This document shows, piece after piece, positions 51,668 through 63,249 of a stretch of 64,000 nucleotides of DNA. The notes under the pieces are model-generated. The model was not told the DNA's origin. It worked only from the letters and a program-made list of their open reading frames with translations, and did not search any database. Numbering within the stretch: position 1 is the first letter of the stretch; the number at the start of each line of letters is the position of its first letter. A program made the position numbers and the translations under genes. The stretch covers positions 6,623,063-6,687,062 of the forward strand of contig CM067348.1 of the NCBI GenBank assembly GCA_034190875.2. Reading direction: 5' to 3'. The DNA comes from Urechis unicinctus. Taxonomy: Eukaryota > Annelida > Polychaeta > Xenopneusta > Urechidae.

Positions 51668-52250
51668 AAAAAATTTTCAATCGCGTATAAAAAAATCGCT
51701 TTGATCGAATCAAATTAAAAAAAATGTCTACGTGTCATTTCTCCGTCGTTAATGATCATTTTGTAAATTTAATTTCAGGCAAAAGAAGCCCATTGAATTG
51801 CGAAAGTATAACTAATTACTATGCATTGTATCCTATCGATGGGTTTCTCACAAGATAAGCTTGAAGTACAGCGGGTGTCACATCTATTGGGATTTAATTT
51901 GTTTGTTAACAGCAGCTTACACATCATGCTGCACAAAGGTCCTATTGGCTCTGTGCTCGCCACACGAGCAAAAATTTCCAAAGGGACATTTTTCGTAAAA
52001 TTTTCAATCGCTTTTAAAATTGTTATGATCGTATCAAATTTAATACGAGACGGAAATCTGAAGTTAACGTGTCATTTCTTCGTCGTTAATGATGATATTG
52101 TAAATTTAATTACATGCAAAAGAAGCCCATTGAATTCCGAACAGATAACTAATTTCTATGCGTTGTATATTGTCGATAGGTTTCCCACAACATAAGCTTG
52201 AAGTACACCGGGTGTCACACATACTGGGTTTTCACTGGTTTGCTAACACC
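51668..52250 (-). repeat. 337-bp sequence in tandem, second copy partial
   Basis: aaaattttcaatcgc at 51,670 and 51,997, cgtcgttaatgat at 51,745 and 52,081, aaaagaagcccattgaatt at 51,781 and 52,118, and aagcttgaagtaca.cgggtgtcaca follow in the same order in both copies. The offset is 327-337 bp. Read on the minus strand, the copies follow the tRNA-like head at 52,285-52,360, so they may be a duplicated SINE body. Confidence 0.85.
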
Positions 52251-52284
52251 AGAATTGGCGACACGAAAATTGAAAATAAAATGG

Positions 52285-52360
52285 AAAATATTTGTGTGGG
52301 ATTTGAACATCCGCCTCTCGCCGGAGATACGCTCCATCCCTGCACCACAGAGACTGATGA
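52285..52360 (-). mobile_element. tRNA-derived SINE head (or tRNA pseudogene)
   Basis: On the minus strand TGGTGCAGGG (A-box-like, 52,347-52,338) and TGTTCAAATCC (B box, 52,309-52,299) lie about 28 bases apart, close to the spacing in tRNA genes. GGCGGATGTTCAAATCCCACACA resembles a T arm and acceptor side. The stems are imperfect, so it is not a functional tRNA. An AT-rich stretch and the 337-bp repeats follow. Confidence 0.6.
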
Positions 52361-53829
52361 ATAAAGGCTAACTTGTGTTGTTACCTGGAGCTCTTCAGTA
52401 TGGATATTCAGATGACAATGATGCTTTCGAAGGTATCAAAGAAGTTTTAGGGGAAATTCAATCAGTAGTTATCGCGTCGATTCTCTCATGTTATTGGTCG
52501 TATGGTTATGTTTATTCTATTTTGAATCTTGACTAAATATTTATAATTGTCAATTCATAATAGTTTTCTCTTGATTGAGGCTAGATGTCTACGTTTGCTT
52601 TGAGTTTGACCATCGGCCACTATGATTTGCTCAATTCCATTGGAGTACCCTCTCATCACAGTGATCATCTCTCGTCAATGGTTGCATCTCATCATCCATA
52701 CCATCATATTGATTTGTCAGCGTTAATATTATGATCGTCCCCATAATCCTTCGCCTTTGCCATCTGCCTTTCATCTCTGTAGCATGATTTTACTCAGCAT
52801 CCTGGTAATCCTGATCATTATCATCATCACATCAATAAGCCGAAGCTCTTCATCATGAAATTTTCATCACCATTTCCCTTCATCACTTCACTTTTAACAC
52901 TGCTTTATCATTAAGACAGTACTACGATTATGAAACACCACAACTTGTGAATACATTATGGCAATTGTCATGGTTTTCTTGTGATAATTGTATCACCAGT
53001 ATTAGCATTTGCATATAGACGGTGACTGCACCCTGTGTATCGCAAACAAATTAGCCTTGATATATGTCAAGAAAAACAATGCAACCAATTTATTGAATAT
53101 TGCCAAATAATATCAGCACTAGATATATCCACCATCAATTTGCCTTGACATATCACATAATTGAACATTCCAAACATTTAGAAGAAATATTATGGTCATA
53201 AATTGCTAATGAACTTGTTAATCAATAGAATCAGAATCTCTTTATTCTGAGTTGTAGAATATATGATATAGTTATATCACTATAAAACATTCTCAAGCAG
53301 AAAGCACATGCGATCTATGCACTTCTACATTTAACTTAAACAATTAAACTACGGAATATAACGTGCAACATATCATAGTTTTGTATATGGCCATGATAGT
53401 CTTAAAAAAAGCTTCAGAGAGTGTATGCCATGATTAAAGCCAATAGCATGAAATAAAACTCTCTATATGATTCAATGTCTACAAGACAGCGGTGTGTTGG
53501 CGGTGCAGTGAGACACTGGATGTAGTAAGAATTAAGGAGGTGACACTAATAGTTGTCTTAATGCGTTCTTAAAAAAGCCAATCAGATGTCGCCAGTTCTT
53601 ACAACATTCTCTAAGATATACCCATGATATGGCTCAGGTAATTTTGGCCAATACAGGCCTTTATTTTAAAAGTAACGGCGCATAAAATTACCAAACAAAA
53701 CAAGGAGATAAGATAGTATGCATGTGATGGCTTCCATCCACAATATGATGTGTCGGTTATGGCCCCCATACAAGATAGGATATGTGCATCATTGCTACAC
53801 TCCACGGGATAGTGTTCCATTCTCTGCAT
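52361..53829. other. No gene; ATC-rich patch
   Basis: 52,680-52,900 is rich in ATC/CAT trinucleotides (catcatccataccatcat, attatcatcatcacatcaat), like the patch in the tandem units but not alignable to it. The rest shows nothing. Confidence 0.55.
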
Positions 53830-55060
53830 CCTTATACAAGATGATATGTCAGTAAAAATCAGCCAAAGATGCTGTGTCGGTTATGACATCGCTAAATCCC
53901 TACTGAGTGTCAGCACAACATTCCTACAGGAAATAAGATGTCAGCATATCATACCTATCGTAGATGATACATCAGCATAACATACCCATCGTAGTTGATA
54001 CATCAGCATAACATACCCATCGAAAAGATATGTTTAGCTTGGCAAGCCTACAGTAGAAGGTATGTCAACTTGGCAAGCCTTCATTTGGGGATATGTCAGC
54101 TGGGAAAGCCTAAACAGCTTGACGAGTCTACAGTAAAGAATATGGCAGCTTGGAAAGCATACAGCAGATGATATGTCAGCTTGGCAAACATAAAGTCGAT
54201 GATGTGTCAGATTGGCAGCCTACATTAGAAGAAATGTCAGCTTGGCAAGTCTAAAGGTGAGGATATAACAGCTCGGAGAGACTAAAGTTGACTTTGTGTC
54301 AGCTGGGCAAGTGTACAGAAAAGGATATGTCAGCTTGTCATGCCTAGAGTAGACTTAGTGTCAGCTTGGCAACCTTACAGTTGATGTTATTTCAGCATAG
54401 TATTCCCAGAGTATAAGTTTCGGCATGGCATCCCTACAGTAGATAATGGTCATTATGACATGCCGACGGCTGATGCTTGGCATCCCTATAGTTGAAGCTA
54501 TGTCAGCATTGCATACTTATATTAAATCATATGTCAGTTTGGTATGCCTACAGTTGATTGTATGTCAGCGTGGTATGCCTACAGCCGATTGTATGTCAGC
54601 TTGGTATGCCTACTGTTGATTGTCTGTCAGCAGGGGATGTCAGAAGTGGCTGCTGTGTCATCGTGCCATTCCTACTGTAGATGATATGTTTATTTGGCAA
54701 GCCTAAAGTAGACTTTGTCTAAGCTTGGCAAGCCTACAGTAGATGTTAATTTAGCATACCATTCATTCATTACTAGTGTCCCAACAATAGATGCTGTGTC
54801 AGCTTGGCATTTCTACAGTAGCTGCTATGTTTGCAGATTATAATTTTGCTTGGCATGCCAATGATAGATGATGTATCTTGGTATGCCTACATATGATATT
54901 GCAGCTTTGCATGCCTACAGTACATAATATGTCAGCCTTGCATGCCCACAGTAGATGATATGTCAGCTTAGCATGTTTACAGTAGGTTATATATCAGCTA
55001 AGCTTGCCTACTGTAGATGATATGTCAGAATGTCCCGCCTATAGTATGTGATATATCAGG
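53830..55060. repeat. 31-bp minisatellite, about 35 or more degenerate copies
   Basis: The unit gcttggcaagcctacagtag plus atgatatgtca repeats for more than 1 kb with substitutions and indels. Left-hand copies are more diverged (tcagcataacatacccatcgtag) and looser copies may begin near 53,690. Confidence 0.9.
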
Positions 55061-55384
55061 GAGTAGGCGCGTTTAAAGATGCATGCGCCTGCATACAGCG
55101 AGGCAGCTACATCGTTCAAATACGTCATAAACATTTCTACGTATCACGTTACTTGACTTACAAACGAGATATCACTGACCCCTAGAAGATCTCACTTGCC
55201 TTAACGAAGCTCCGTTTCTATCCGCTTTTGGATATTTTTTGTGGCTTCTTATCCATTAGACGTGATTTGCTGAATTAACGACGCATAGGCATCCTCTCGA
55301 TGACAACCCTCAGTATTCACCACAGAAAAACAAACAAAAAGTCTACCTCTGCACAATTAGAGATACAACGATCTCGAAGCTTTG
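55061..55384. other. No recognised feature
   Basis: Short unique stretch between the minisatellite and the dispersed repeat. Confidence 0.5.
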
Positions 55385-55535
55385 CATGCTAATGCCATTA
55401 ATCAAATAAACCACACATTCTTCTTGTGCCCCTGTATGTGTCTCTGTAGCGTTTTGTTCTTGGGGAATATCGTCTTGAGACAATGGCTGAGTCCCAACGC
55501 CCCTAAAGCACTCAATCCGGGGGCTATGGTGCGAT
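55385..55535. repeat. Dispersed repeat, copy B
   Basis: Relative of 710-890 in the same orientation: ccacacattcttct, gcgttttgttc, gagtcccaacgcccctaaag, actcaatccggggg. The overlapping open frames are not protein-like. Confidence 0.6.
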
Positions 55536-56669
55536 GTATGGTTTCTCAGGTAGGTATCATACAACATTGTAAATGAACTGTATTTCTAATTCTACGCCGC
55601 TGCTATACCAATCGCACATTATCCTCATGAAACACGGTGCCGGCGCGCCCCCAGCATTAAACGAAGACTACAAAGCCCTTATTTACCAATAAACGTTTTC
55701 CTCTCAAAATGGCTGGCATTTGCCTGACCTTTGGAATAAGGGGGTTTTGCCCATCTTCTTAACGATAACCAGTTACTGACGATTGAAAATTTGATTACAT
55801 TAGAATAACATCTACCAATTACGTTTTTAATGATACATTGCCATAAGGAAAGTAAACCAAACTAAATGTAGTTCCACAATTATTTGAAGGGATGATTTAG
55901 GTGCTGAATTCGACTGAAATGAAAATCCACCACAGTGACAGTGAAATATATAGCACATGCTATATACCTATTGGAATGGTAAGGTCGTTTCCGTTGTCGT
56001 CCCAATGGCGGTCCAGTAAGTCACTACTTATTATCTTGAGTAATGCTCATAGACGTATATTTCCATTCAAAATAATAGAGCATCCAACATGGAATACCTT
56101 AACACATGGAACGAAGTAGCAGCTAAATAATATATATGATGGGGATCACACTCAATCAGAAAAAGTCAGGGATCGGAAAAATGAGGATCATGAAACAAAC
56201 AGCTATAATATCAACTTATAAACGATCTGTATATCCGGACACAAGGTGTTTTTATTCCATCTGATTATTCGTCGCTATCATAATCTTGGGATCACTATAA
56301 CCATAGTGGATGCACGGGGGGGGGGGGCTGGGTCCTAGTTAGACTCAATAAAAAGAATTTTAGAAAAAATGTGCCGTTTTCATATAGTATAAGGTCAATG
56401 TCAAACATTTCCTCACGTTATCTTCCAAACAACCCCGACGCTTTCGGTATTACACGCTGCGCGCATCATCTTCAGCAATGTGGGTTGGTGCCACCATTGT
56501 GGCCTTGGAGCAGCCATTGATAGGTCAAAACATCAGCTATTGCCATGAGCTTCTAGAATTGTGTAATCTGTCCACATGTTTGAGGCTACCTAATCATGCC
56601 AGAAATGTATAAACGCTCATTTTATACCTCAGTTGGCTTCTTGATGTTTAAATATGAGCCCTGAGTTTG
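55536..56669. other. No recognised feature; (G)12 at 56,316-56,327
   Basis: AT-rich sequence without coding signature. A run of 12 G stands out at 56,316. Confidence 0.55.
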
Positions 56670-57905
56670 AATGATGAGGAGTAAAGGGAAGCAGAGATGA
56701 TATGTGTGATGAAGAGTAAAGGGAGGCAGAAGGTTATATATGTGATGAAGAGTAAAGGGGGGGGAGAAGGTGATATGTGTGATTAAGAGTAAAGGGAGGC
56801 AGAAGGTGATATGTGTGATTAAGAGTAAAGGGAGGCACAAGGTGATATGTGTGATGAGGAGCAGGTAGAGGCAGAAGGTGTTATGTGTGATGAAGAAGAA
56901 TAAAGTGAGGCAAAAGGTGAAATGTGTGATGAGGAGCAGAGAGAGTCATATGGTGATATGTGTGATGTGGAGTAAAGACAGGCAGAATTTGATATATGTG
57001 ATGAGGAGTACAGAGAGGCTGAAGGTGATATGTGTGATGAAGAGTAGAGGAAGGCAGCAGAGATATTTGTGATGAGTAGTAAAGGGATGCAGAAGGTGAT
57101 ATATGTAATGAGGAGTAAAGGAAAGCTGAAGGTGATATGCGTGATGAGAAGTAATGGGAGGCAGGAGTTGATATGTGTGATGAACAGTTAAGGGAGGCAG
57201 AAGTTGATATGTGTGATGAACAGTAAAAGGGAGACAGAAGTTGATACGTGTGATAAGAAGTAAAGGAAGGCAGAAGGTGATATATGTGATGAGGAGTTAA
57301 GGGAAGCAGAAAGTGATATATGTGATAAGGATCAGATAGAGGCAGATGGTGATATGTGTGATGAGGAGTTAAGGGAAGCAGAAAGTGATTTGTGTGATGA
57401 GAATCAGATTGAGGAAGATGGTGATATGTGCGATGTGGAGTAAATGGAAGCAGAAGGTGATATATGTGATGAGGAGTAGAGGGTGGCAGAAGGTGATATA
57501 TGTGATGAGGAGTAAAGGGCGGCAGGAGGTGATATGTGTGATGAGGAGCGGAGAGAAGCAGATGGTGTTATGTGTGATGTGGAGTAAAGGGAAGCAGAAG
57601 GTGATGTATGTGATGAGGAGTAGAGGGCAGCAGAATGTGATATATGTGATGAAGTTTAAGGGCGGCAGAAGGTGATATGTGTGATGAGGAGCGGAGAGAA
57701 GCAGATGGTGTTATGTGTGATGTGGAGTAAAGGGAAGCAGAAGGTGATATATGTGATGAGGAGTTAAGGGAGGCAGAATGTGATATGTCGGAGGAGATGT
57801 AAAGTGAAGCAGAAGGCGATATGCGTGATGGGAAAAGAGGGAGGCAGCGGGTGATATGTGTGATGGGCGGAGGGTTAAAGGGATGCAGAAGGTGAAATGT
57901 GGTAG
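56670..57905. repeat. 36-bp minisatellite, about 34 copies
   Basis: The unit gatatgtgtgatgaggagta plus aagggaggcagaaggt fills about 1.2 kb, with purine-rich plus strand. As 36 is a multiple of three, long repetitive frames appear (VICVMRS-type plus, HHIYHLLLPFTP-type minus), but stops and shifts recur and no protein is supported. A subset of copies carries gatcagatagaggcagatgg, suggesting a higher-order period near 57,330-57,430 and 57,540-57,720. Confidence 0.95.
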
Positions 57906-58789
57906 GAGCAGTAGCAAAGTGGTGCATGTAAATAACTCTATCACCACTTTCATGCATTAATATCATTAAGGATAAATTCGTAGAAATGGTTGTGTGGTGA
58001 AGCGTCGGTGTCCATTCTTTATAGAAATTGGTTTAATTCTTTTCAGGAGTCATCGTATTTTTACAACAAAGTATAAGTAAGGCATTACATGCTTTCATAA
58101 TGTGTGTGTTATGTGGCGCCTTTGTTGACGTGAGTGAGTGAGTAAGTTGTGTAGCGCCTCTGTTGTGGGTGTGTTATATAGCACGTATGTTTACGTGAGT
58201 AAGTGTGTTCTTTAAGTAGGGCTGTCGACCTGCGCGTGTAAGTATGTAGTTGCAATTAGTTCCTGTTAGTTCTACTTATTGTATATGAAGTTGTTGGTGT
58301 TATTTCCAGGTAAAGCAGTTCGGCAACTATAGGCCACGTACTGCTAAAAAACAAATTAGAAATAGACCAAAAAAACAAGTATGAACATTCCCTCAGAGGG
58401 CGCTAGGAAGGAGGGGTTGTACGAAGGGCAAGACAGTTGATTTACATTGTATATTGAAATATAGAAAAGTTAATAGAAGTGAGACTAAAATAAAGAGGAG
58501 TTTGGTTCTTTACAGGCCCCGTGATTTTTCATTTTTAACGTCAATAAACTAAAGTGAAAAATGAAATGAAATTAATGGAAAATGATATGAGGTGCTCCTA
58601 TTTAAGGTGCTGAAGGATTCAAAATATGGATGGTTTCTCACACTGGGTGCTGCTCCAGTGCATTAAAGTAGGAAATAAATTGGCCCTAATGTACACCATA
58701 TCCTTATAAGGACTTCCTGGATAGAAAACAATAGTGAGGGATAGAAGAAAATAACTAAAAGGTGAACAGATAATGATCGAAGAGTGAGT
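57906..58789. other. No recognised gene; AATAAA at 58,489-58,494
   Basis: 58,110-58,210 has about three loose copies of gtgttatgtggcgcctttgt plus tgacgtgagt. An AATAAAGAGGAG at 58,489 followed by a GT-rich tract could be the 3' end of a retroelement LTR; no termini were found. Confidence 0.4.
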
Positions 58790-59091
58790 GAGTTATGATG
58801 GGTTTTATGAAAGGGGGAGGGTCGATACAAAACGTTTGCTATTGTGAATGTATGAGATGGTGTATTAAATGATATCTTGTTGGAACAAGTTATGGAAGTT
58901 TATAGTGTAATTAAGGGAGTAAAGATTGTTGATGATTGGGATGCGGAGGGTTGAGTAATTAGGGCATTCAAAGAAGAAGTGATGAGAGATTTCTAACAAA
59001 GGTTAGTAATGACAGATAGGATTGGGATGTAAGTAGTAATAGTGTTTGCTCTTGTAGTATTGTAGAGGTGGGTTATCCAATGATTTTATTG
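58790..59091 (-). pseudogene. C-terminal part of a degenerate LINE ORF2
   Basis: On the minus strand a frame reads ISHHFFFECPNYSTLRIPII, the familiar ending of jockey-type and related non-LTR retrotransposon proteins (H.FFECP.Y...R after the RNase H domain). Upstream in the same direction, PNPICHY fits the preceding Cys-containing motif. Stops and shifts show it is dead. It continues on the other side of the TTAA element, at 60,275. Confidence 0.65.
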
Positions 59092-60274
59092 TTAAGGTGC
59101 ATTTCATCAAAAAAACACTCGATTTTTAAACCCCAAAAAAGTTGCTAACTGCAAGAGTATCCTACAAGATGCTGATATCCAGATTCCCATGTTGTAATGG
59201 CCGTATATATTTTATATTGATCTTAGATAAACTTTCAATTCCTTATTTTTCACGTCCCGTCAAAAATAACCCTTGTTTGGAAGCTCATGAATAATTAATT
59301 TCCAGAAGCGCAGAAAACGTCATCACTCTGTGCGCCGGCGGATGTTTAGTTTGCACCATTTTCAATTTAAGAAACGAAGAAAAGGTGGAGGGAGAAAAGA
59401 GCTATAAACAGATTCAACAACCAAAAGAAGGAAGCGTGAGCGAGACCAGCTGCTGTCTAACACGAGGGTCTCTTTAGGGACCCAGTTTGCCAGATGGGAA
59501 GCGTTCAGGGAAGTGAGATGTTTGACCAATGAAGAAGCTGTGAAGTTTTTGCTGGACATGTAAGTAATTATATATTATGAATGATGCTGCTGTTGAATCG
59601 GCTCCTTGAAGTAGAACTGGTGTAAACGTCTACTGTCCCTTGTCACACCCAACCCACACGATGATACGTACCACTCCAAACTCCTAGCGCGGATGTTTCA
59701 GCTCATTATAAAGTAGACGACATGAGCGTGACCCCAACCTCTTGATTTATAATAAAATTAAACAGTTGGTTCAAAAATATTCAACTGGTTTGCCGTGAAA
59801 TAGCACCGATAATTACATATGAAAAAATCAAGCTCCAAACAAGTGTCATCCGCTCTTTATTCCAAAACGCGGTAGACTATGCAAGAAGATGAGCAGGGTT
59901 TGTTAGCAGAGGTAACGCTATTTATTGTTAAATTTTCGGCGATCCATTGAGACGATAGTGTTCACTTTATTCAGGCGGGTTCTTTTTTTATACAACATAC
60001 GAAAACTCATCCGCTCCAAAAGAAGGCTCATCGAGAAATATAGGAATCAAAAGGATCACCATTTCGGCTGTAAACAAATGACCCTTCAATACGCATGCGC
60101 CATTTTCCCATCGACATGTGCTCATGTTTGTAAACACGGGTGTGACCGACAAATTTCGACACTGTGTAATCGACGATATAGCCACAAAATGGTTTGCATG
60201 GGTTCCAAAATAGTTTTTATATTAAATGGATAAGAAAAACGCATAACATGTTGTAGGAAAAAATGCTCCTTTAA
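59092..60274. mobile_element. TTAA-flanked DNA transposon, about 1,175 bp, inserted in a LINE
   Basis: TTAA occurs at 59,092-59,095 and 60,271-60,274. Reading inward, the ends are GGTGCATTTC on the left and AGGAGCATTT on the right (minus strand), an imperfect short inverted repeat. The LINE coding sequence resumes on either side, so the block is an insertion. TTAA target duplication is typical of piggyBac and Kolobok elements. Kolobok is favoured by the coding block inside, but no transposase core is present, so this is a non-autonomous or deleted copy. Confidence 0.6.
59342..59559 (+). pseudogene. Exon-like block, NTRVSLGTQFARWEAFRE, inside the TTAA element
   Basis: From ATG at 59,342 the frame gives a basic stretch (FKKRRKGGGRKEL), then a TAA at 59,405, then in the same frame TKRRKRERDQLLSNTRVSLG, TQFARWEAFREVRCLTNEEA and VKFLLDM, ending in a perfect donor AT|GTAAGT. 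The pattern R[VI].[IL]G..F.RW..[LF]...........A.FLLD is common in multicopy metazoan proteins, some linked to THAP/Kolobok-type genes. The in-frame stop suggests a defective copy. A short GC-rich segment just upstream (tgtgcgccggcgg) looks promoter-like. Confidence 0.5.
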
Positions 60275-60840
60275 GATATTGTCGGAAAATATGTTATTAC
60301 TGGAGGTATGGGGATTACAGTCTATTGTAGATTAAATAACTTTGAAGGATGAGGAGGATTTTTTCCACTCTTCTTGCCAGGTTTGTATTCAGTGTTTATT
60401 TATGATAGAATAGTGTGTGTTTAGATCTAAAGGTATGGGTTGGATAAAGGGGTTAGAACGAGATTTTTTGGCTTCTGAGTCTGCATTTCATTTCTCTGGA
60501 TTCCGCAATGAGCAGGAATCCAGGCTATTGAGATATTATAGTTGTGATGAGCAAACAAAGTGGAAAAGTATTTGATTTATTGGATGAAGGGATTTAGGGT
60601 TTTGTTTTCTGAGTGCAATAACAACTGAGAGGGATTCCGTGAGGATTATAGGGTTTGGAAGGTTAGTATGAAGAGCTATATACAAAGAATTTATGATGGC
60701 TAAAACTTCAGCTACAAAGATGGAAAAAAAGGAATGAATACGTGAGGATTTATTATATTTTAGGGAAGGGATAGTAAGGGCGTAGGAGGTACTTGTGTTA
60801 TTTTTATGGAGCCATCTGTGTAGTAGATATGTGAAGAGTT
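60275..60840 (-). pseudogene. RNase H domain of a degenerate LINE ORF2
   Basis: On the minus strand, in order: YYTDGS with the first catalytic D, AEVLAIINSLYIALHTNLPN with the catalytic E, ILTESLSVVIALRKQNPKSL where the usual D of T-D-S is E, and NISIAWIPAHCGIQRNE with the conserved His. This is the RNase H1-like domain used by jockey-type and related non-LTR retrotransposons. Frame changes occur between the blocks. The expected W.EEWKK-like linker follows near 60,370. No RT domain was recognised further upstream (60,841 on). Confidence 0.75.
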
Positions 60841-62289
60841 TGAGGGGTTATACTAATTGTATAGTCGTGATAAGAGTGGTTATACTGACTGTGTAGTCGT
60901 CTCAGGAATGCCTGTCTTGATGGATGAGTTCTTCACAATTATCAATAATCTATGTTGTTAGGCACACTAGCACGGCATGCTCTGCATCACAATTAGATGA
61001 CATGTAGTAAACTTCCAGTGAAAGGGTCCATTTGAATGGGACAGCAGGTGCTGTGGAAGGGGTTAAACCAGCTGTTGTCATTATTGGAATGACATGTAGG
61101 TGTAGCGGTTATGCCCCATTATCCTTGACATGGTAACATCTTAAGACCTGCTATATTGCTGCGTCGGTAGGAAAGATTTTGAGAAGATTTGCCGGAGAAT
61201 GAGCGATGATCATCATTAAGGCCTGCTTATTGGGTTATGTCCTGGGTGTATATTCCCACGGAGATTTTCGGTGTAGTGTTCGAGGGAACTCAAGGTTCTA
61301 GGTCCTAGGGTTCGGTTTGACAACCAACAGTGCACGTTTCCACAACATCCAATTTCAGCTACGCAACATGAATTGTGTCAATTTGAATAATTGATTTACA
61401 AAACAAACATTGCCATCGGGGAATTTATGTAGCCACACTACATCACCCAGCATCAAAACCACAAAATAACTGAAAAATAAAAATATGATTAACTCCCCAT
61501 CAGTGACACCGGGTTTTCTGTTAATATATAAATTCACCCCGTATCTTGTTACTTCATCAGGCTATAAAAAAAATATAGGAGATCGATAATGACTTACAAA
61601 CATAAAATTGTTGATGTACCTGTATAAGTGTAATCCAACAATTACCGCTAAAATAACATATTGAATTCTGGAGGCAAATGCTTACAAATAATTGAGGTTC
61701 AACATGAATACTATTCTAGGTTGCTTTTGGTCTATTGGAAATGGCACAAAGCAAATTGTTATATCTTAAACGACAGGCTGTCCCAGAGAGTTCGGTGGGC
61801 GATAACTAGTGAAACGTGTATGCTGTAGATACTGAAGTAAACGTTGACTTAGTTTATAGTCCCACCGTTAATGTCGGTAGGACACACCCGGATTGGTCAA
61901 GCTTTTCACCTCCTCTCTCCTCACTTCTAGCCTGCTCGGGAATGTGGAGGGTGATCGGTAGCTTTGGGGTTGTACGAACCATAGTTGAACTTCGAAGGGA
62001 AAGTTGACTGCTTCAGTTTGGACATTTCAGGTAGCTTTCGAATCAAACCCACCTTTTCGGACATAACTGATTTTCACAAAGTGGTCGCTATTCACTCGAT
62101 CGACTGTCAAATTTGGCGTCGCCTTCCTCTTCAGTTCTTATCAATTCACATGTATGTACCAAAGGGTACGAATGAATGTAATGTTAATTGCATAACGTAT
62201 TAGATGTTTATGGTTAACAGGTGATAAATGGCGATTTAGTTCAGGCAACGCGCCAGATACGCGGCCAGGACTTTTGATTGATAATGGAG
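60841..62289. other. No recognised gene
   Basis: Contains short open frames only. 60,841-60,905 has two copies of a gttatactgactgtgtagtcgt-like phrase. No RT motif of the neighbouring LINE was found. Confidence 0.5.
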
Positions 62290-62570
62290 GTTTTAGCTGT
62301 GAGAGGGAGAGTATGATGGGAGTGGTAGACTCAACTCTTCCTGTCGCCTAGAATTTTGATAGCCTCCCCTGGAAGACCCTTGTGCAGCACCCAAGAGGCG
62401 CCTCCCCGCCGAATACTATGACCTAAGTAGAGGTCAGTGTCGGAGATGATGGTGCCCAATATTTCCCTGAGCTAGGAGATAAAAACCATGTACAACAGAG
62501 GGGCTGGACGTCTCCTATCACCGGTCCTTGTTATGAGAGCGGGGCCCTGAAGTGAGGCGCTACACTTGCA
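62290..62570 (-). pseudogene. Tyrosine recombinase C-terminal domain of a DIRS-like retroelement
   Basis: On the minus strand a frame reads LREILGTIISDTDLYLGHSI, then RRGGASWVLHKGLPGEAIKI and LGDRKS. The GHS.RRGGA.W motif supplies the H..R pair of the tyrosine recombinase active site, and LPGE.IK.LGD is the characteristic stretch before the catalytic Tyr in DIRS-type recombinases. The usual GDW has become GDR, a stop follows KS, and the DAYLRY tyrosine region is degraded. It lies downstream of the RT/RNase H block on the same strand, the normal DIRS order. Confidence 0.75.
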
Positions 62571-63249
62571 TCAGAAGGCGTGCGTTACTGTAACAACCGC
62601 TGATAGTGCTGAATAGTTTTGACCCAGCGAATTTGTACTACGACCCTGTGGCTTAGGCCGCCAGGGTGTACAATAAAATCGCACCGTCTGAGGTGTTAAG
62701 AAGGCTTGAAAGCAGCCGTAAAAGTGGGGGTGGGATACGTTGTACTTTCTGAGCATTGTGAAGAATAGAACCAAACAAGCAGCCCAGAAGCATTTATTAT
62801 GCGGGGACGTTAGATCAAGCTTTAATATAACGGCGAGGAGGATGTCATGGGGAATCGAGCGCTTACGCTTAACAGAGGTGCCTTTGTCGTGGGCTATTCA
62901 GAGGACAGTGACCAATTACTATCAATGGGGTCAGGGAAACCTTATTCTAAGTGCATTATGGTGTGCCGCATATCTACAAAGCGTGGTGGTGGATTGGTTG
63001 GTAACGGATGTCGTTGCAGAAAGTTAGGAAGGACCTTTCTGTGGCTCTGATGGCATTGTTTGTTGGCCTATGAGTTACTGTGCTTTAATAGGCGAATACT
63101 TAGTCATTCAGCTCTCCTTCAATTTAATACAGGGCTGAATCTGTTTGAAGACTGACAGAAAAGATGAAAAGGACGTATGTCGATTCAGGGTGGCAAGGAA
63201 GAATGATAAAGAGGCCGGGCATGCCAGGCCGCATAGCTCCCAATACAAC
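62571..63249 (-). other. Degraded middle of the DIRS-like element
   Basis: Lies between the RT/RNase H and recombinase blocks, where DIRS elements hold the recombinase N-terminus and, in some, a methyltransferase-like domain. No motif could be read through the frameshifts. Confidence 0.35.

Noticed and set aside
56622-57966. Repetitive frames VICVMRS... (plus) and HHIYHLLLPFTP... (minus)
   Set aside because: By-products of a 36-bp minisatellite whose length is a multiple of three; interrupted and without initiation context.
58100-58520. Possible LTR with AATAAA
   Set aside because: A poly(A) signal and loose repeats are present, but no TG...CA ends or target duplication could be found.
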